NCBI RefSeq assembly: GCF_003313465.1 | Contig: NZ_KZ845677.1 | Coordinates: forward strand, 1-63,341 | DNA: 63,341 bases | Reading direction: 5' to 3' | DNA from: Thermoflavimicrobium daqui | GTDB lineage: Bacteria > Bacillota > Bacilli > Thermoactinomycetales > Thermoactinomycetaceae | In this document: positions 35,472-44,268 of the stretch, one piece after another | Layout of the letters: every line of letters starts with the position of its first letter | How positions within the stretch are numbered: position 1 is the stretch's first letter | Program-made: the position numbers and the translations under genes | The notes under the pieces: generated by a model | Database searches by the model: none | What the model was told of the DNA's origin: nothing | Seen by the model: the letters and a program-made list of their open reading frames with translations, nothing else

Positions 35472-36563
35472 TTATTTCTCCTCGATCATTTTATAAAGAT
35501 GTTCTGGTTTTAAATATGGGGAGACAGATTCATATGTTTGGAGTGTCAGCGCAGACGCTGCTAAACCTAGATAACAGGAACGCTCCATCCCTTCTTTATT
35601 TGTCATCCCATATAAAAATCCTGAGGCAAAGGCATCTCCTGCCCCAGTTACATCAACAACTTTGATATCTCTTAGTGGAGGAAGATGCTTCGATTCAGTA
35701 TCTGAAGCATAAAAAATCCCCTGTTCTCCTAACGTTACCACCACATTTTTCACACCACGAGCTTGGATTTTTTGACAAGCTATCCGACAATCATCGATGG
35801 TTTCGATTTTCATCGCTGCTAATACTTCCGCCTCGTCTCGGTTGGGTAGAATCACTTCTACTCCTTCTAGAGAAGAAGGAAGTTTACTTGCTTTGGGTGA
35901 GGATACAGGATCAATGTAAAGTGGGATTCCTTGTTCTTTACAGCATTGGATCAGATAGACAAGTGATGATTCAGGAATATTCGTATCTAAAAAAACAGCT
36001 TGCGAAGAAGCGATATAGGACCATTTGTCTTTTAACAACTCAGGAGTGATTTGGTTATAAATTTCCATATCAGCTAGAGAAATCACCATTTCTCCACAAG
36101 GATCAATCAAGGCGGTATATGTACCTGTACGCTCTTGTGGGAAAACTTTAACTTGACTTACTTCCACACCATATTTTCTGGTTTCCTCCAAAACCCACTT
36201 TCCTTCTTTATCATCTCCAACAGCACTAATTAATGATACTGTACACTCAAGTCTTCCCAAATTTTCAGCGATATTCCTCGCCACTCCACCACAAGATTCC
36301 GTAATGGTGACAGGATTTGAAGTATGTAGGCTTACCTTCTGCTTACTGTGTGCCTTTCGATCTAAGTTAACCCCACCAATACAAGTAATTAGTGAAGAAG
36401 ACTTTAAAATATAAGCACGTCCAATAATTTCACCCTGTTTTACCAAGTTAGCAATATAACCGGCTACAGCTGAACGAGAAATTCCTATTTTATCAGCGAG
36501 TTCTTGCTGAGTAATAAAAGGGTTGATACGAATATATTCTAAAATTTTCTTTTCTTTGTCCAC
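35472..36563 (-). CDS. psuK: Winged-helix / PfkB-family pseudouridine kinase
   Basis: 363 aa from GTG 36563 (GGGGG five bases upstream; earlier in-frame ATGs lack an SD). Residues ~1-55 form a winged helix-turn-helix (KKILEYIRINPFITQQELAD, then I-S-R-S-A-V-A-G-Y-I), followed by a ribokinase-type PfkB domain: GGVNLDRKAH, a Gly-rich GGVARNIAENLGRL and the catalytic/anion-hole signature VVDVTGAGDAFASGF. Phosphorylates pseudouridine; paired with PsuG. The DNA-binding domain suggests that the kinase also autoregulates the operon, as in other HTH-PfkB fusions. Confidence 0.9.
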   Translation of the reverse strand: MDKEKKILEYIRINPFITQQELADKIGISRSAVAGYIANLVKQGEIIGRAYILKSSSLITCIGGVNLDRKAHSKQKVSLHTSNPVTITESCGGVARNIAENLGRLECTVSLISAVGDDKEGKWVLEETRKYGVEVSQVKVFPQERTGTYTALIDPCGEMVISLADMEIYNQITPELLKDKWSYIASSQAVFLDTNIPESSLVYLIQCCKEQGIPLYIDPVSSPKASKLPSSLEGVEVILPNRDEAEVLAAMKIETIDDCRIACQKIQARGVKNVVVTLGEQGIFYASDTESKHLPPLRDIKVVDVTGAGDAFASGFLYGMTNKEGMERSCYLGLAASALTLQTYESVSPYLKPEHLYKMIEEK

Positions 36564-36599
36564 ATATCCCCCTGCTACTAAAAACATAGACAAATGTCC

Positions 36600-36900
36600 A
36601 TATCTAGAGTATTCCTATTTCCGCGTGTCCTGCCTCGCCCATAGCTCGCTACGACAGTTTGATGTAACACTCCAAAGGTGTCAATTCCCGACTAGCCATC
36701 GGTAGGAACCTCTCATCCGGGCAATTCGAGCATAAATCTTTTGTACTCTTAGGACATTCTTTTCTATGTTCCTTCCGCTTTTCGTAGCAGATTTTTCACC
36801 TCGCTTTCTAAAGCGTATTTTCTGGACAGTGCGTGTTGTGCACTTTAACCGTTTTTCTGTCTTTTTGATGGCGGAAGATTTGTTGATATTCTTAAATACT
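36600..36900 (-). pseudogene. IS200/IS605-type tnpB relic with 3' guide-RNA-like region
   Basis: On the minus strand the frame KSGRNIEKNVLRVQKIYARIA (36720-36785) matches the TnpB motif around S-x-N-R-E-K-x-R-x-K-V-A-R-L-H-x-K-I-A. It then jumps to RGSYRWLVGN and a shifted frame ELTPLE (36676-36693) with GEAGHAEIGIL ending at TAG 36604-36606, the typical TnpB C-terminal tail whose DNA doubles as the omega/reRNA scaffold. An internal deletion, frameshift and stop make the protein non-functional. N-terminal and RuvC core parts are missing. Confidence 0.65.
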
Positions 36901-36920
36901 ACCTATTTCTATATTTTTAG

Positions 36921-36954
36921 TGGCTTTATGTTCCCTCCTTTCAACATAAAGCCA
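36921..36954. repeat. Hairpin near the tnpB relic
   Basis: TGGCTTTATGTT (36921-36932) and AACATAAAGCCA (36943-36954) form a 12-base stem with a 10-base loop. It could be a subterminal IS605-type hairpin or an unrelated stem-loop. Confidence 0.45.
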
Positions 36955-37217
36955 TCATAACAAATGTTTATAACAAAAACAATTGTTTAGACCAGAATAT
37001 AAAATGTTAGCATTTTCATTTATAGGATATTTTTGTAAAATCATATTCACTTTTTCATGTGACGCCCCTTACTTTCTATCTTGCAAGAAGCTATGTATTA
37101 TGATGTTCATATTCCTCCAATTTATTAAAGTTGATACCTTTTTTGCTAGACAATTCTAAAGTATAGCCATAAAATATTGATTAGTTTCACGAAATAGGTT
37201 ATATGGAGGTAAGGTAA

Positions 37218-38006
37218 ATGGATTTAGGACTTAAAGATCAAGTCGCATTAGTCACCGCATCTAGTAAAGGGCTTGGTAAAGCCACTGCTTTGGAACTTGC
37301 TAAAGAAGGAGCCAAAGTCATGATCTCCAGTCGAAATCAAGACGAACTTGAAAAGACTGCAAAAGAGATTCATGAGAAAACTGGATCGGAAGTAGCGTAC
37401 TGTGTCGCTGATCTAACCAAACCTGAAGAGATCGATCACCTAATTACAAAAACCTTTCAACATTTCAAATCGATTCATATTTTAGTCAACAATGCAGGAG
37501 GTCCTCCACCAGGTAATTTTGATCAGTTCGAAGATACAGATTGGCAGTCTGCTTTTGAATTAAACTTATTAAGTGTGATTCGTCTCATTCGAGGTACCAT
37601 ACCCATAATGCGACAACAAAAATATGGTAGAATCGTTAACTTTACCTCTTCATCAATTAAAGAGCCGATTCAGGGGTTAATCCTTTCTAATACCTTCCGA
37701 ACAGCTATAGTTGGCTTAGCCAAAAGCTTATCTGTTGAGCTGGCTACTGATTCCATTTTAATCAATACCCTTGCCCCAGGTCGTATCAGTACAGATCGAC
37801 TAAACACTTTGGACCAAAATAGAGCACAACAACTAGGCGTCCCTATCGATGAAGTTCGAAATCAATTTTTCTCCCAAATTCCGCTAGGTCGTTATGGCAA
37901 ACCTGAAGAGTTTGCCAAAGCAGCAACTTTCCTTCTCTCTCGTGCAAATTCTTATATAACGGGTCAAGCTCTACTCGTTGATGGGGGTATGGTTAAATCC
38001 ATATAA
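37218..38006 (+). CDS. SDR-family oxidoreductase-like protein with altered catalytic motif
   Basis: 262 aa; GGAGG before the ATG. Rossmann motif TASSKGLGKATA (about 13-24) and NNAGGPPPG (about 91-99) show the SDR fold, and IVNFTSSS places the catalytic Ser region at ~144. Where the Y-x-x-x-K pair is expected the protein reads S157-N-T-F-R161, so the catalytic Tyr is Ser and the Lys is Arg. This matches the divergent BKR-like SDR subgroup, whose tetrad is incomplete. It could still bind NADP or use another mechanism. Annotating it as 3-oxoacyl-ACP reductase (FabG) would be unsafe. Single gene. Confidence 0.85.
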   Translation: MDLGLKDQVALVTASSKGLGKATALELAKEGAKVMISSRNQDELEKTAKEIHEKTGSEVAYCVADLTKPEEIDHLITKTFQHFKSIHILVNNAGGPPPGNFDQFEDTDWQSAFELNLLSVIRLIRGTIPIMRQQKYGRIVNFTSSSIKEPIQGLILSNTFRTAIVGLAKSLSVELATDSILINTLAPGRISTDRLNTLDQNRAQQLGVPIDEVRNQFFSQIPLGRYGKPEEFAKAATFLLSRANSYITGQALLVDGGMVKSI

Positions 38007-38059
38007 AAAGCCGGTTTTCCGGCTGTCCATTTACTTTAAGTAACCGCATTCATACCTTA

Positions 38060-38102
38060 GGGTTTCTCTATCTCAAAGCTACTTTATGAGAAACCCCTTT
38101 TT
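38060..38102. terminator. Bidirectional terminator between the SDR and phosphatase genes
   Basis: GGGTTTCTC (38060-38068) and GAGAAACCC (38088-38096), then CTTTTT. A small extra hairpin (AGCCGG-TTTT-CCGGCT, 38009-38024) precedes it. Confidence 0.82.
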
Positions 38103-38105
38103 AGA

Positions 38106-38648
38106 TTATTGATTCCAAATTCGTTCGATCTTTACTTTTTCCTCGTCAAAAGTTAGTTTGAAAATATCCGGATTCGTTAAATTCGTCCATGACGCGAAAC
38201 CATATGAGGAATCGAATGAATGGAGTAATAAGGTAATTAAATTTCCATGGGATACTAGGACGATTGATTGTTCTTCCTGCTTTAACTCATCAGAAAGTAC
38301 AGAAAGTACTCGTTCCATCGCTTCACGACTTGTCTCTCCCCCCGATAGCCGCATTTCAGGATGATCAAACGATGCACGGAGCCAATCCAACCAATCAGGC
38401 AAAGCAGTTTGACATAACACTCTTTCAACCAATCTTTCATCTTTAATAATAGTTAATCCTAGCATCTTAGCTAATGGTTCTATTGTTTCAATTGCACGTG
38501 TATAAGGACTTGAGATGATCCGATCCACTTTTATATTTTCAAAGAAATCAGCCAGCTCTATCGCCTGTTTTTTCCCTTTAATTGTTAATTTCGCATCGGA
38601 TTGCTGTCCTTCCGCTTCACAATGACGAATGACATAAAAGTGTTTCAT
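38106..38648 (-). CDS. Histidine phosphatase family protein
   Basis: 180 aa starting at ATG 38648 (GAAGGAAG upstream). Phosphoglycerate-mutase-like fold: MKHFYVIRHCEAEGQ carries the phospho-accepting His in the R-H-x-E box (Cys replaces Gly in R-H-G). S-S-P-Y-T-R-A-I-E-T and the second His in LVSHGNLITLLLH complete the catalytic set. Substrate unknown; such small proteins include broad phosphatases and are not glycolytic mutases. Confidence 0.88.
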   Translation of the reverse strand: MKHFYVIRHCEAEGQQSDAKLTIKGKKQAIELADFFENIKVDRIISSPYTRAIETIEPLAKMLGLTIIKDERLVERVLCQTALPDWLDWLRASFDHPEMRLSGGETSREAMERVLSVLSDELKQEEQSIVLVSHGNLITLLLHSFDSSYGFASWTNLTNPDIFKLTFDEEKVKIERIWNQ

Positions 38649-38967
38649 ATTCAACTTCCTTCTGCTTATAGTTTTTTATCCAACGTAAATCAAGAATCTA
38701 TTTGTTCTTATCCCTTTAAATTGACGAACTATCATATTTTAAAACTAAAAAAATAAACAAATTCTATCATGAAATATACGACTTATAAGACGAAATATAT
38801 CTAATATATCCTAGCATTCGAATGGATATTAATGATAATAGATAAACGCAATATACAGCAGAAAGATAATTCATAAAATTTATAATATATAAGGCACATG
38901 GTTATTTAGCTAGCATCCATGTGCCTTATATATTATGTCATAAAGGATACTTGGTTTATTTTAGTTA
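38649..38967. other. Intergenic region
   Basis: Very AT-rich; contains the terminator at 38889-38930. No gene or repeat recognised. Confidence 0.5.
38889..38930. terminator. Terminator of the acyl-CoA ligase gene
   Basis: Perfect 14-base arms (TATAAGGCACATGG, 38889-38902, and its complement, 38917-38930) around a 14-base loop, just beyond the leftward gene. Confidence 0.75.
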
Positions 38968-40614
38968 CTACTGACGATTTTCGCGCTCCATCAATACCTT
39001 CCATAAAATCTTACCACTTGCAGACATCGGTAATTGCTCAGTAAACTCCACTGTTCGTGGGCATTTATAAACAGCCATTCTCTCTTTAGCCCAGTCTATA
39101 ATCTCTTGTTCAGTCACCTTTGCATCCTTATGAAGAACAATATAAGCTTTTACCGCTTCACCCTGTCGTACATTTGATACGCCTATCACACAAACTTGTT
39201 GAATAGCAGGGTGCTTATATAGTACACCTTCTATCTCCGTCGGCCAAACTTTAAAGCCTGATACATTAATCATACGTTTAAGACGATCTACAATAAAAAA
39301 ATACCCCTCTTCATCATATTTTCCTATATCACCTGTTCGAAAAAAACGCTTACCATCTAGCTTAATAAATGCTTTTTTTGTTTCCTCTGGTTGTCTCCAA
39401 TATTCTTGAAAAACTTGTGGACCATGTACAATGATTTCTCCTTCTTCATGAGGACCTAGCTCTTCGAATGTATCGGGATGGATTACTCTGGCATCTGTCC
39501 CAAACTGTGGCAATCCTGCACATTGCAATTTAGGCCGATCAATGGGATTAAAGTGGGACTGAGCCATTGTTTCAGACAAACCATATCCTTCTATATATTC
39601 CAATCCGAGCTCATTTTTTAATTTTTCACCAATTACTTTAGGAAGAGGTGCTCCTCCGCCTGCAACGATTTGTAATGAACTTAAGTTATAATTACTCCGA
39701 TTTGGATATGCTAGAAAATCGATAACCATTGTACTGATATTAATCCAATGGGTAATTTGAAATTGCTCGATATATTTAGCAGCCAACTCTCGTTGCCAGC
39801 GAGTTAAAATGACCATGGTTGCACCAATATAAATAGGAATATGCATTCCAAACACCATCCCTGTGACATGAAACCATGGCAGAACTGACAAATTAACTGA
39901 ACTAGAATGAAGTCTCGCCCAAACAGAGCCCCCCGTGATATTCGCTTGTACAGATTCATGTGTATGGACACAACCCTTAGCTCGTCCGGTTGTTCCCGAA
40001 GTATATGGAATGACTGCTAGATCTTTATAATTCATGACCACTTGATTAGGCTTTAAAGAAAATTGAAGCGCTTTCATCCAAAGACTCACAAATGATTCAT
40101 TAATCGACATAGGAGGAGTGCTTACTTCAGGTGGCAGAATCGTGGAAGATGGTTGATCAATATACTCAAAATAACTAGCTACAACTAAATATTCTAAACA
40201 GGTTGTTTTTACAAGTGGGGCTATCTTCGTATATAATTCCTGACCTACAAAAGCATACTTCGCTTCAGAATCATTAATAAAAAATTGAAGCTCTTGTGTT
40301 GTAAACATTGGATTAAGTGGGATAACCACTGCGCCTACTTGTAAAATGGCATAATAAGCAATCATAAATTGGGGGGAGTTCTGCATAAACAAGATGACAC
40401 GGTCCCCTTTGTTCACATTTAGTTTTTTTTGTAAATAGCCTGCCATCGCTTCAACCTCAGATAAAAGCTCTGCATAAGTCAATTGTTTCCCATAATAATG
40501 GATTGCTATCTTTTGCGGATAACGTCGGGCTGATACTACCAGATTATCAAAAATCGTGGTCTGGGGAATATCCAAAAATCGTGGCATACCTTTTGGCCAA
40601 TATCTTATCGCCAT
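38968..40614 (-). CDS. Medium/long-chain fatty-acid-CoA ligase (AMP-binding enzyme)
   Basis: 548 aa ANL-superfamily enzyme. ATP-phosphate loop YTSGTTGRAKGCVHTH (about 212-227), A5 motif GYGLSET (about 335), A7 F-R-T-G-D-I-G (about 415) and C-terminal hinge DRLKRMINVSGFKVWP with the catalytic Lys near 525 (SASGKILWKVL). Activates a fatty or other carboxylic acid via acyl-AMP to acyl-CoA. No beta-oxidation genes are nearby, so chain length is open. Confidence 0.9.
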   Translation of the reverse strand: MAIRYWPKGMPRFLDIPQTTIFDNLVVSARRYPQKIAIHYYGKQLTYAELLSEVEAMAGYLQKKLNVNKGDRVILFMQNSPQFMIAYYAILQVGAVVIPLNPMFTTQELQFFINDSEAKYAFVGQELYTKIAPLVKTTCLEYLVVASYFEYIDQPSSTILPPEVSTPPMSINESFVSLWMKALQFSLKPNQVVMNYKDLAVIPYTSGTTGRAKGCVHTHESVQANITGGSVWARLHSSSVNLSVLPWFHVTGMVFGMHIPIYIGATMVILTRWQRELAAKYIEQFQITHWINISTMVIDFLAYPNRSNYNLSSLQIVAGGGAPLPKVIGEKLKNELGLEYIEGYGLSETMAQSHFNPIDRPKLQCAGLPQFGTDARVIHPDTFEELGPHEEGEIIVHGPQVFQEYWRQPEETKKAFIKLDGKRFFRTGDIGKYDEEGYFFIVDRLKRMINVSGFKVWPTEIEGVLYKHPAIQQVCVIGVSNVRQGEAVKAYIVLHKDAKVTEQEIIDWAKERMAVYKCPRTVEFTEQLPMSASGKILWKVLMERENRQ

Positions 40615-40839
40615 CCTCTTGCCTCCCTATAAGTATAGATATAAAACACATTCAGCTTTTATATAAGTTTATTAATAATAATAATTATACCATAATAATA
40701 TATCGAAGATTCAATCTACTAATGTCTTATATTTTATTTCCAATTGATATTAAAGATGCTATAATAATATTTACGAAATAGAATAAATATTATATTTATG
40801 TTGAATTATTATTCTTTTATTATTAGGAGTGGTAAATTT

Positions 40840-41148
40840 ATGCTAAAGTTAAATGTTGTTTTTTATGACTTAGAAAATCCACTTAAACATGAAAAGTTTC
40901 TTCGTGAAACCTATATTCCCAGATTAATGTCGATACCTGCAGTAAAAGATATACAATTTTTCCTTCTAACTTCTTTTTTTGATCCGAATCAAGAATCCAA
41001 ATACTCTATTCAAGTTGAGGTTTATTACCATAGCGATGAAGAATTTTACGAATCTCTTAGCCATCCACTTGCCAAAGAAATCGTATCGGACTTCTTGAAC
41101 CTCTCTGCAAACCACTCTACTATTCAAATTGCAAAACTATTAGACTAG
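40840..41148 (+). CDS. EthD-like small protein
   Basis: 102 aa started at ATG 40840 behind TAGGAGTGG (an upstream in-frame ATG at 40798 precedes that SD). The pattern MLKLNVVFYDLENPLKHEKFL, then H-P-L-A-K-E-I-V near the end, resembles the EthD/dimeric alpha-beta-barrel fold. Function unknown; it is divergently oriented from the acyl-CoA ligase and has its own terminator. Confidence 0.65.
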   Translation: MLKLNVVFYDLENPLKHEKFLRETYIPRLMSIPAVKDIQFFLLTSFFDPNQESKYSIQVEVYYHSDEEFYESLSHPLAKEIVSDFLNLSANHSTIQIAKLLD

Positions 41149-41222
41149 ATAAGACACATGACATAGAATATGCCCTCATGTTGTTGATTGTGTTCTTAAA
41201 TATTTATAACTATACATCCAAT

Positions 41223-41259
41223 AAAAAGGCTCCTAACCCATTAAACCGGAGCCTTTTTT
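41223..41259 (+). terminator. Rho-independent terminator
   Basis: AAAAAGGCTCC (41223-41233) and GGAGCCTTTTT (41248-41258) with a 14-base loop and T-run. Confidence 0.88.
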
Positions 41260-41483
41260 GGTTAAAAAACAAATGCAATTAATCTTCGTTTTCTTTTTTT
41301 AAAAGTATGTTACTATTTTTATAGGTCCTATTCGCAATTCTTTATGATTTCATACCGTCAATTACATCCATACTTAATAATAAGTTTATTCTTTTTGCAA
41401 ATAAACTTATAATCATATTAATTATCTTTTTTCACTGTTGCTATATGGTTAGAATAGCCCATCATTTATTCAAAAATATCTAC

Positions 41484-41511
41484 TTGTTGGACTTGTGTTT
41501 TGCACTATAAT
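41484..41511 (+). promoter_or_regulatory. Putative sigma-A promoter of the kinase gene
   Basis: TTGTTG (41484-41489), a 16-base spacer and TATAAT (41506-41511). Confidence 0.5.
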
Positions 41512-41686
41512 AGTAGAAGTCAAAGTCGATATAACCATGTAAAGAATAAACTGCTTCGGTTAACGACTGAATGTTACAATCAAAACATCTTCAATAAACT
41601 GTAAAAGACTTTTAAAGATTAGGACTCTTATTTTTTAGATGTTTATAGCTAAATAGTAGCTTTTCTACATCGAAAGGAGCTCAGTA

Positions 41687-42703
41687 GTGGAAGGAAGACA
41701 ATTAGGCGGAAGATATCACGTAATTCGCTATATCGGTGGGGGAGGGATGGCTTCAGTTTATTTAGCACAAGATATGGTCTTAGACCGTTATGTGGCTATC
41801 AAAACTCTCCATGAAGAATACAGCAATAATTGGGAGTTCATTCAGCGATTTATTCGTGAGGCTAAAACAGTAGGAAGACTATCTCATCCCAATGTCGTTA
41901 GTGTTTATGATACGGGTGTCGATAACCAAGTCTACTATATGGTAATGGAATTCATAGATGGTGCTTCACTCGCTCACTGGATTCGCGAAAAGGGGCCTCT
42001 TTCACCTTTTGAAACAATTTCGATTGCCATCCATATTTGTAATGGGCTCGCTCATGCTCATGATCATGGAATTATTCATCGTGATATTAAACCACATAAC
42101 ATCTTATTTACACAAAATGGGCAAATTAAAGTATCCGATTTTGGGATTTCTCGTTTTGTCGAATCGAATACTTCCCTGACACAAACAGGTATCGTCATCG
42201 GAACAGTTGACTATTTCTCACCTGAACAAGCTAGGGGACTTAATTTAACATGTTCCTCAGATCTTTACTCAGTAGGTGTAGTATTATATGAAATGCTTAC
42301 CGGAAGGACTCCCTTCTCAGGTACTGACTTCCTAAGTATTGCACTACAACATATTCAAGAGCCATTTCCAGATCCAATAAGCATTAACCCTCATGTTCCA
42401 GACAAATTACGCTATATTATCCATCGAGCAACACAAAAAGATCCCATTCAGCGATATCAAAGTGCTTATGAAATGGCTAATGATTTGCAACATGCTTTGT
42501 TAGAGCTACAAAATCATCAACCCATGGTTGCAAATTCTGGAAATATGGGGCATGGGCATGAATCTTCCGGAACCCCTTCACTTATTCAACAAGCAAGTGA
42601 ACATGCCCCTAAATTAATTCAAGAATTGATACAATCGAAAAATCCTAAAAAGCACTTTATCGTGGAGGCGATGAAATTACTCTACAAAATTATTAAAAAA
42701 TAG
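41687..42703 (+). CDS. Soluble Hanks-type serine/threonine protein kinase
   Basis: 338 aa, GTG start with AAAGGAG eight bases upstream. Complete kinase domain (about 10-275): Gly loop GGGGMASVY, Lys39 in V-A-I-K, catalytic H-R-D-I-K-P-H-N (Asp132), D150-F-G and the P+1 region SPEQARG. Unlike PrkC/PknB there is no membrane helix and no PASTA domain; the ~65-residue tail (about 275-338) is helical and hydrophilic. A cytoplasmic signalling kinase; no cognate PP2C phosphatase gene is adjacent, although a PPP phosphatase is encoded at 10943-11656. Confidence 0.9.
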   Translation: MEGRQLGGRYHVIRYIGGGGMASVYLAQDMVLDRYVAIKTLHEEYSNNWEFIQRFIREAKTVGRLSHPNVVSVYDTGVDNQVYYMVMEFIDGASLAHWIREKGPLSPFETISIAIHICNGLAHAHDHGIIHRDIKPHNILFTQNGQIKVSDFGISRFVESNTSLTQTGIVIGTVDYFSPEQARGLNLTCSSDLYSVGVVLYEMLTGRTPFSGTDFLSIALQHIQEPFPDPISINPHVPDKLRYIIHRATQKDPIQRYQSAYEMANDLQHALLELQNHQPMVANSGNMGHGHESSGTPSLIQQASEHAPKLIQELIQSKNPKKHFIVEAMKLLYKIIKK

Positions 42704-42748
42704 AATACTATTGAAGATATCTACTGTTACTAAAGATAACTATAAATC

Positions 42749-42789
42749 AAAAAAGCATCCAATGAAAATGCTCATTTGGATGCTTTTTT
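42749..42789. terminator. Bidirectional terminator between the kinase and SulP genes
   Basis: AAAAAAGCATCCAA and TTGGATGCTTTTTT arms at 42749-42762 and 42776-42789. Confidence 0.85.
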
Positions 42790-42798
42790 GATACGTTT

Positions 42799-44106
42799 CT
42801 AATCTTTTAATTCAAATAAGATTATTACTTGTTTATTAGTTAGATCCTTCTTCACTTTGATTGTTTTTGCTATCTTGATGCAGCAAAGTATACTAGCTAA
42901 CAATAAACCACATCCTACACCAACAACTAAATCAATGAGTACTGTTAGAAGAAATGTGACAGTTAATATAGCAGCATCACTTTTTTTTGATTTTAAAATA
43001 TGCATAAATTCCTTTCTCTCACTCATTTTCCATGCTATAACCATTAGAATAGGTGCGAAGCAAGCTAATGGAATATAGGCGGCATAGTCGAAAAATAGCC
43101 ATAATACAAGTAAAACCACCATACTATGAGTTACCCCAGCAACTGGTGATGTGGCTCCACTTTTTATATTGGTTGCAGTTCGAGCAATAGCACCAGTCGC
43201 TGGAATACCTCCAAATAAAGGAGTAGCTATATTAGCAATACCTTGACCGATCAATTCTTTATTACTTCGATGTTTTTCACCGCTCATCCGATCCGCTACT
43301 ACAGCGGAAAGTAATGATTCAATCCCACCTAGAAGAGCAATCGAAAGAGCAGGAGGAAGGAGAGTCATTATTTTTTCCCATGTTATCTTGGGAAACTGAA
43401 TACTAGGAAGTTGAGTGGAAATTTTACCATAAACGGAACCAATGGTATCAACTTGATTTGGAAAGAAAAAGACTGCCACCAAAGTAGAAACAAATAGTCC
43501 AAATAAAGGTGCGGGAAATTTTGGGAAGTAGAAGGAGGATAACCAAAGAACCGAAAAACAAATCAATGCAGTAACAATTGAATAAATGTTAAATGTCTCC
43601 AAATGAATAATAATTTCTTCCATATTTGCAATGAATCCTTCTTTTTTCTTTACATTCCTCAGTCCTAAAAAATTTGCGATCTGTCCTGAAAAGATCGTTA
43701 CCGCAATTCCTGCTGTAAAACCAATCGTAACAGGCTGTGGAATATAGCTTATCAAATTTCCTAATTTCATAATTCCCATCAGAATAAGCATGATACCTGC
43801 TAAAAATCCTGCAATGAGAAGGTTTTCATACCCATAATTTAAAACAATCCCTAGTAAAATCGGAACAAAGGCCCCTGTCGGTCCACCAATTTGGTATTTG
43901 GAACCTCCAAACAGTGAAATTAATGCCCCAGCTACAATCGTGGTATAAATTCCATATTCGGGTCTAACTCCTGAGGCAACGGCAAAGGCAATACCTAAAG
44001 GAATCGCAACAATTCCTACAATTAAACCTGCCATTAAATCCCGTTGAAATCTTGCAAAGGTATAACTTCGAAAAGAAGCTTTAAAATTCATCCCATAGTA
44101 TATCAC
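42799..44106 (-). CDS. SulP-family anion transporter lacking most of a STAS domain
   Basis: 435 aa with 10-12 membrane segments. SulP features: AGLIVGIVAIPLGIAFAVASG near the N-terminus, G-G-S-K-Y-Q-I-G-G-P-T-G-A-F, and the ATGAIARTATNIKSG loop. Transports sulfate, bicarbonate or a related anion. The chain ends only ~25 residues after the last helix (KKDLTNKQVIILFELKD), where a ~100-residue cytoplasmic STAS domain normally begins, so the STAS domain is absent or reduced to its first strand. Single gene. Confidence 0.87.
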   Translation of the reverse strand: MIYYGMNFKASFRSYTFARFQRDLMAGLIVGIVAIPLGIAFAVASGVRPEYGIYTTIVAGALISLFGGSKYQIGGPTGAFVPILLGIVLNYGYENLLIAGFLAGIMLILMGIMKLGNLISYIPQPVTIGFTAGIAVTIFSGQIANFLGLRNVKKKEGFIANMEEIIIHLETFNIYSIVTALICFSVLWLSSFYFPKFPAPLFGLFVSTLVAVFFFPNQVDTIGSVYGKISTQLPSIQFPKITWEKIMTLLPPALSIALLGGIESLLSAVVADRMSGEKHRSNKELIGQGIANIATPLFGGIPATGAIARTATNIKSGATSPVAGVTHSMVVLLVLWLFFDYAAYIPLACFAPILMVIAWKMSERKEFMHILKSKKSDAAILTVTFLLTVLIDLVVGVGCGLLLASILCCIKIAKTIKVKKDLTNKQVIILFELKD

Positions 44107-44238
44107 AACCTTTAATTGGATAAATATTCATATATATTATATTATTGTCACTAATGCTATTTAAAATATTTTTTGTATAAAAAATGGATAATTTATATTT
44201 TCTTTATATTCATGGCTATCATGATAACTGAATTAAAA

Positions 44239-44262
44239 ATACGGTGCTGTTTAGCACCGTAT
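44239..44262 (-). terminator. Terminator of the Tm-1-like operon
   Basis: ATACGGTGCT-GTTT-AGCACCGTAT with an AATTTTTAATTC-like T-tract on the minus strand; directly downstream of the last gene. Confidence 0.85.
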
Positions 44263-44268
44263 AAAAAA

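Larger units (their letters stand above)
41149..41686. other. Intergenic region before the protein kinase gene
   Basis: Holds the terminator of the EthD-like gene (41223-41259) and a putative promoter (41484-41511). No coding capacity seen; the inferred kinase mRNA leader would be about 170 bases. Confidence 0.5.

Noticed and set aside
36766-36960. 64-codon rightward frame (starts M-F-L-P-L-F-V-A-D)
   Set aside because: It is the antisense of the tnpB relic and adjacent hairpin.
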